Translations under genes and position numbers: made by a program
The notes under the pieces: generated by a model
What the model saw: the letters and a program-made list of their open reading frames with translations, nothing else
What the model was told of the DNA's origin: nothing
Databases searched by the model: none
Shown: positions 44,643 through 48,285 of the stretch, piece after piece
Layout of the letters: every line of letters begins with the position of its first letter
Numbering within the stretch: the first letter of the stretch is position 1
Origin: Flavobacterium sp. YO12
GTDB taxonomy: Bacteria > Bacteroidota > Bacteroidia > Flavobacteriales > Flavobacteriaceae
Direction of reading: 5' to 3'
DNA length: 48,285 bases
Assembly: GCF_004119495.1 (NCBI RefSeq)
Contig: NZ_NRQU01000034.1
Coordinates: 1 to 48,285, forward strand

Positions 44643-44699
44643 CCGATATCGGCAAATTAACACCTTACAAATTTATATTTTATCATATATTTGCCGATA
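44643..44699 (+). promoter_or_regulatory. Probable promoter and operator of the Fic gene
   Basis: An 11-bp perfect inverted repeat, TATCGGCAAAT at 44647-44657 and ATTTGCCGATA at 44689-44699, frames 31 bp. The left arm also belongs to a perfect palindrome CCGATATCGG (44643-44652). A -7 box TATATTTG (44686-44693) overlaps the right arm. A protein bound to both arms would block the promoter. The Fic protein has an N-terminal HTH, so autoregulation is plausible. Confidence 0.55.
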
Positions 44700-44717
44700 C
44701 TAAAACTAGTATAAAAC

Positions 44718-45608
44718 ATGAAATATCTTTCAGTAGTAGAATTTTCAAAAAAACTGGAACTGTCCGAAAGGACAATTCGTAATTATTGTGCTTTAGGGAA
44801 ATTAAAAGGTGCATTCTTAACTGGTAAGACCTGGAATATTCCTGAAGACGCAGTAATTCCTCAAAAAGGGAATAAAAAAGTAAGTAAAAATGTTTTATTA
44901 AACAGCTTGAAAGAGCAAAAGAGTATGAAACTGAAAGGCAGTATTTATCACCGCACTCAGATTGATTTGACTTACAACTCAAATAAAATTGAAGGAAGCA
45001 GGCTGACACACGACCAAACAAGATATATTTTCGAAACCAATACAATCGGTGCTTCTAAAGAAAACTTAAATGTCGATGACATTATTGAAACCACTAATCA
45101 CTTTCGCTGCATAGATTTTATTATTGAAAAAGCAAATGCCAAACTTACCGAATCTATTATTAAAGAACTTCATTTTTTATTAAAGTCTGGTACTTCTGAC
45201 AGCGGAAAGGGTTGGTTTAATGTTGGTGAATATAAAAAGCTGCCAAATGAAGTTGGAGGTAATGAGACTTGCCCTCCCAAGCAGGTCGCTGAAAAAATGA
45301 AAGATCTTCTCATTAATTATCATGCAACTAAAAATAAAACTATTGAAGACATAATCGATTTTCACTACAAATTCGAAATCATACATCCTTTTCAAGATGG
45401 AAACGGTCGTGTAGGTCGATTAATTATTTTCAAAGAATGTCTTGCAAACAATATAGTACCATTCATAATAGATGAACAGCTTAAACTTTTTTATTACAGA
45501 GGACTACAGGAATGGAACAATATAAAAGACTATCTAATGGATACCTGTCTTACTGCGCAAGATAATTACAAATCAGTTCTCGATTATTTTGAAATAGAAT
45601 ACAAATAA
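44718..45608 (+). CDS. Fic-domain protein with N-terminal HTH (class II type)
   Basis: 296 residues. The N-terminus at 1-50 is a MerR/excisionase-like helix-turn-helix (LSVVEFSKKLELSERTIRNY). The inhibitory motif S88-N-K-I-E92-G93 fits (S/T)xxxE(G/N) and lies before the Fic core, which makes it a class II, self-inhibited Fic. The Fic core at about 140-245 carries HPFQDGNGRVGR at 223-234 with catalytic H223. Such enzymes usually transfer AMP from ATP to hydroxyls of target proteins. The target is not predictable. The gene has no partner antitoxin gene, in keeping with the built-in inhibitory helix, and a 11-bp inverted repeat covers its promoter. Confidence 0.88.
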   Translation: MKYLSVVEFSKKLELSERTIRNYCALGKLKGAFLTGKTWNIPEDAVIPQKGNKKVSKNVLLNSLKEQKSMKLKGSIYHRTQIDLTYNSNKIEGSRLTHDQTRYIFETNTIGASKENLNVDDIIETTNHFRCIDFIIEKANAKLTESIIKELHFLLKSGTSDSGKGWFNVGEYKKLPNEVGGNETCPPKQVAEKMKDLLINYHATKNKTIEDIIDFHYKFEIIHPFQDGNGRVGRLIIFKECLANNIVPFIIDEQLKLFYYRGLQEWNNIKDYLMDTCLTAQDNYKSVLDYFEIEYK

Positions 45609-45756
45609 AAAAACTTGAGGTGGCTCTGGAGTTTAACATTAACAAAGATGCTCTATGGCACTGGAACTAACTTTACAAAAAAGAGAAGTTTGCCTCAAAA
45701 AAGTATTATTCATCTTCCGATTTTGATAAAAGGAACTCATGAAAATAAGAAAGTAG

Positions 45757-45900
45757 ATTAAAGAGCTGCAGATGGAATGCACCACATTAAAAAAGGCTCT
45801 AGACATCTTCTCCAAGAACAGTCGGTAAAATATGAATTTACCATATAGCATGCCGCTATATTTCCTGTTGTCAAGACGTCTAAGATTTCTACGTTCGATC
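45757..45900 (+). pseudogene. IS3-family OrfA end / OrfB start remnant
   Basis: The plus strand reads I-K-E-L-Q-M-E-C-T-T-L-K-K-A-L-D-I-F-S-K-N-S-R, the typical coiled-coil end of IS3 OrfA. After a frame change and a stop it continues as K-Y-E-F-T and A-I-F-P-V-V-K-T-S-K-I, the typical beginning of OrfB. It is clearly decayed and lies directly after the Fic gene. Confidence 0.65.
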
Positions 45901-45926
45901 CAATCAAAACAGTCAACGATTTAAAT

Positions 45927-45958
45927 AAAATAAGGATGTTATAACACATCCTTATTTT
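45927..45958. terminator. Bidirectional terminator between Fic and the small secreted-protein gene
   Basis: A perfect 13-bp stem AAAATAAGGATGT / ACATCCTTATTTT has a 6-nt loop TATAAC. A-rich on one side and T-rich on the other in both directions, it can serve the Fic gene (plus) and the convergent gene at 46085 (minus). Confidence 0.75.
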
Positions 45959-46084
45959 AATCTGTATAATATACAACAAACAGATAAACATGCCCCTAAA
46001 AACAATGAGTTAACAAAAACCACTTTACCTTATCCCAATTTTGGGGCTGTTTACCTTATCTTCACTGCGGGAGTACAACATAAT

Positions 46085-46525
46085 TTAATGCTTTCCATTT
46101 CCGTGGCCATTATTTTTATGCTCTTTATTATTTCCTTTTCCTGGTTTTTGACCAATTGTTTTTTGTGGTTTTCCTTTATAACCTTTACCGTATTTTACTT
46201 TATGAGTTTTATAATTATCATAAGGCGAATTTCCCCTGTAGTCAGTAAGGACAACTTTATATTCATTATAAAGGTCATAGTTTCTATATTTTTTGGGCAG
46301 TCTTTTTGATCTTAACCATCTCCCACTGTTTATATAAATATAGTCAGAAGCATTAATATCATAATAAATTTCTAAATCCGGTAAGTAATAATAATGAGCA
46401 TCTGCATAACCCGTCGGTCCCCATGCGGGAGGTGTACCAATATTAAGGTTGACTGACACCTGAGCGTTTGAAAAACTTACAGTAAAAAATAAGGCTCCGA
46501 TAAATAAATGTTTTAGTAATTTCAT
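46085..46525 (-). CDS. Small secreted basic protein of unknown function
   Basis: 146 residues: signal peptide 1-21 (FSNAQ), a central Tyr-rich part (ADAHYYYLPDLEIYYDINASDYIYINSGRWL) and a Lys/Gly/Asn/His-rich tail from about 105 to the end. Similar short secreted proteins with a YYYLPD motif occur in Flavobacteriia, but I know no function. The basic, glycine-rich tail could bind polyanions, which is speculative. It lies 69 bp after the OmpA-family gene on the same strand and before a terminator, so it may be the last gene of that transcript. Confidence 0.75.
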   Translation of the reverse strand: MKLLKHLFIGALFFTVSFSNAQVSVNLNIGTPPAWGPTGYADAHYYYLPDLEIYYDINASDYIYINSGRWLRSKRLPKKYRNYDLYNEYKVVLTDYRGNSPYDNYKTHKVKYGKGYKGKPQKTIGQKPGKGNNKEHKNNGHGNGKH

Positions 46526-46594
46526 GATTTCAAGTTTTTATTAAAGTGATAAAAACAAAAAGTGTACCTAATTTTTAATCTTAAACATTTTTTA

Positions 46595-48285
46595 TTACAA
46601 TCCAACTATAATGAACTCGCTTCGTCTGTTCATTTGGTGTTCTTCTTCAGTACATGGTACTCCATCAGAACATTTGTTTACGAGCTGTGTTTCTCCATAA
46701 CCTTTTCCAGTCAGACGATTTTTAGCTACGCCGTTTTTAATAAGCCAAGCAATTGTTGATTTTGCTCTTCGGTCAGATAAAGCTTCATTGTATTGATGAG
46801 TTGCTCTACTGTCTGTATGCGAACGAATATCTAACTTCATAGTTGGATTTTGATTCAATACATCCAATATTTTTTCTAAGTCTAAAGCAGCTTCAACACG
46901 GATGTTTGATTTGTCAAGGTCAAAATAAATCATTTTTATTCCGAAGCATTTTCCTAAATCATCTCCGATAGCAACTTTACAAATGATTTTATCCAAAGCA
47001 ATTGGCAGATCTGTTTTTCCGCTTACTTTTCCAATATTCACCATTACTTCTTTAGTTGCATAATCTGTTTTTACAGCTCTTACATTATATGATTTGCCAC
47101 ATTCAACTGCAAAACTGTATTTTCCTTCGGCATTTGAAATGGTTGTACTTACAACAACCTGCTGGCTGTCATATAAAGTAAGTTTTGTTCCAGGCAGTAT
47201 TATGCCGCTTTCAGCATCTGTAATAACACCAGTTAATTCCTGTAGACATTTTAGTCTTCTAGTTTCTAGAAATTTATAAATATCATCAGAACCGTGACCG
47301 CCGGCTTTATTTGAACTGAAATAACCTCTTCTAGTGGCTGGATCAATAATGTAGGCGAAATCATCATTAGGTGAATTGATGTCGCTTCCTAGGTTTTGAA
47401 TATCACTTACGGTTCCATTATCCTGTAATTGTCCCACAAATACATCAAGTCCGCCAAGTCCTGGATGCCCGTCAGAAGCAAAATAAATTTCATTTTCACT
47501 AGTTACATAAGGAAATGTTTCTTTTCCTTCGGTATTAATTGATTTTCCTAAATTTTCGGGAGTGCCGTAACCGCCGTTGCTGTTAATACTTACTTTGTAA
47601 ATATCAGATTGTCCTATTGTTCCTGGCATATCAGACGCAAAGTAGAGTGTTTTTTCATCAGGACTTAAAGCAGGATGAGCAGTGCTAAAGCTGTCACTTG
47701 TAAAAGGAAGAGCAGTTATATTAGTCCATTTTCCATTTTCAAGTGTGGCTTTGTATATTTTGATTAGAGTAACTTTGTTATCATCTTTTCCTTTTTTGCC
47801 GTCAATAAAATTGTTTCTTGTAAAATAAACGGTCTTTCCGTCTTTAGTAAATGCTGGAGACGATTCGTGAAATTTTGTATTTATTGCTGTTTTTATTTTA
47901 TTCACTTTAGTCGAACTTCCGCTTTCAGCATCAATATCTGCATTGTAGATGTTAGTAAAATATTCGCCTGTCCATTTGTGTTTTCTCTGGCTGAAATTAC
48001 CAGTATCTCTTGCCGATGCAAAATAGATTTTGTTGTCATACACAAAACTTCCGTAGTCAGAATATTTAGAGTTGATTCCGGCATCTTCAATTTTATAGCG
48101 TCCAGAGTTTAATTTGATTTGATCGAGATAGTTTACATCTTCTTTATAAAGCTTACCTCTGGAATCGTTTTTGTATTTTGTATTAAACTCATTGAGAACT
48201 TTATCAGCTTTGGCAAGCTGTCCAGTTGATTTTAAAGATTGCGCATATCTGTAAAAATATTCGGCCTCCGGAGACGGATTCATTG
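46595..48285 (-). CDS. OmpA-family protein with TPR, beta-propeller and CNA-B-like domain (PorE-like), 5' end outside window
   Basis: The visible 563 codons lack the true start, since the frame is open to the window edge. In order there is the end of a TPR region (EAEYFYRYAQSLKSTGQLAKAD), PD40/WD40-type propeller blades at about 70-340 (repeated S-P-D/F-T-K-D-G and Y-F-A-S-D motifs), and a carboxypeptidase-regulatory/CNA-B-like beta domain at about 345-430. The OmpA peptidoglycan-binding domain spans about 445-562 (IRSHTDSRATHQYNEALSDRRA, NRRSEF). TPR-propeller-CRD-OmpA is the architecture of PorE, a T9SS-associated periplasmic protein. In Flavobacteria many paralogues accompany PorP/SprF and adhesin genes. 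What lies upstream is not visible, so the exact paralogue is open. Confidence 0.85.
   Translation of the reverse strand, partial: MNPSPEAEYFYRYAQSLKSTGQLAKADKVLNEFNTKYKNDSRGKLYKEDVNYLDQIKLNSGRYKIEDAGINSKYSDYGSFVYDNKIYFASARDTGNFSQRKHKWTGEYFTNIYNADIDAESGSSTKVNKIKTAINTKFHESSPAFTKDGKTVYFTRNNFIDGKKGKDDNKVTLIKIYKATLENGKWTNITALPFTSDSFSTAHPALSPDEKTLYFASDMPGTIGQSDIYKVSINSNGGYGTPENLGKSINTEGKETFPYVTSENEIYFASDGHPGLGGLDVFVGQLQDNGTVSDIQNLGSDINSPNDDFAYIIDPATRRGYFSSNKAGGHGSDDIYKFLETRRLKCLQELTGVITDAESGIILPGTKLTLYDSQQVVVSTTISNAEGKYSFAVECGKSYNVRAVKTDYATKEVMVNIGKVSGKTDLPIALDKIICKVAIGDDLGKCFGIKMIYFDLDKSNIRVEAALDLEKILDVLNQNPTMKLDIRSHTDSRATHQYNEALSDRRAKSTIAWLIKNGVAKNRLTGKGYGETQLVNKCSDGVPCTEEEHQMNRRSEFIIVGL

Larger units (their letters stand above)
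45609..46084. other. Intergenic region with IS debris and a hairpin
   Basis: No intact gene. It contains an IS3 OrfA/OrfB junction remnant (45757-45900) and a strong terminator (45927-45958), listed separately. The rest, including an IS-end-like CTTGAGGTGGCTCTGGAG near 45613, shows nothing identifiable. Confidence 0.45.

Noticed and set aside
44683..45045. 120-codon minus-strand frame overlapping the Fic start
   Set aside because: It overlaps the Fic HTH coding region and its promoter and looks like a shadow frame.
1..48285. tRNA, rRNA or riboswitch
   Set aside because: No cloverleaf, rRNA-like or known riboswitch core was recognised by eye. A covariance-model scan was not possible.

Overview
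The window (about 48 kb, AT-rich) looks like a chromosome segment of a Flavobacterium-type member of the Bacteroidota. Reasons: two SusC/SusD polysaccharide utilisation loci (PULs), a C-terminal type IX secretion (T9SS) sorting domain, TAnnTTTG-type -7 promoter boxes, no obvious Shine-Dalgarno sequences, a hybrid two-component sensor with an AraC output domain, and decayed IS3-family elements.

Layout. 1-2.6 kb: IS3-family remnants, one intact IS3-type transposase gene and a tandem half-length relative. 3.0-22.7 kb: PUL 1, two divergent arms around a membrane-spanning LuxR-type regulator (12842-15847). The left arm (minus) is GH16, GH20, GH2, GH18, GH29. The right arm (plus) is a sulfatase, SusC and SusD. 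The enzyme set fits sulfated, fucosylated N-acetyllactosamine-type glycans (mucin, keratan sulfate or complex N-glycan), which is an inference. 22.7-23.6 kb: intergenic debris with an IS3 fragment and a short dispersed repeat. 23.6-24.3 kb: a lone DUF1080 gene. 24.5-39.4 kb: PUL 2 (minus), a fructan locus with hybrid two-component sensor, sugar porter, GH32, SusC, SusD, DUF4960 surface glycan-binding protein, a second divergent GH32 and fructokinase. Its content closely parallels the Bacteroides thetaiotaomicron levan PUL (BT1754-BT1765 region). 39.7-43.1 kb: fdhD and an FdhF/YdeP-type molybdopterin oxidoreductase. 43.1-44.4 kb: a frameshifted small LETM1-like gene and a Dyp-type peroxidase. 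44.7-45.6 kb: a Fic-domain protein with its own HTH and a likely operator. 45.6-46.1 kb: IS3 debris and a terminator. 46.1-48.3 kb: a small secreted protein and the 3' part of an OmpA/beta-propeller protein of PorE-like architecture, cut by the window edge.

Most notable observation: both arms of PUL 1 carry the same putative operator, direct repeats of about WTGTAAC phased every 11 bp. In both cases the array ends 32-33 bp upstream of an identical TATTTTTG -7 box with no recognisable -33 element. This suggests one activator, most simply the adjacent kinase-less propeller/Y_Y_Y/LuxR membrane protein, switches on both arms. Other points of interest are an 11-bp inverted repeat over the Fic promoter, a 129-bp nested inverted-repeat element inside the glycosidase operon, and a gene broken at a seven-base A tract.
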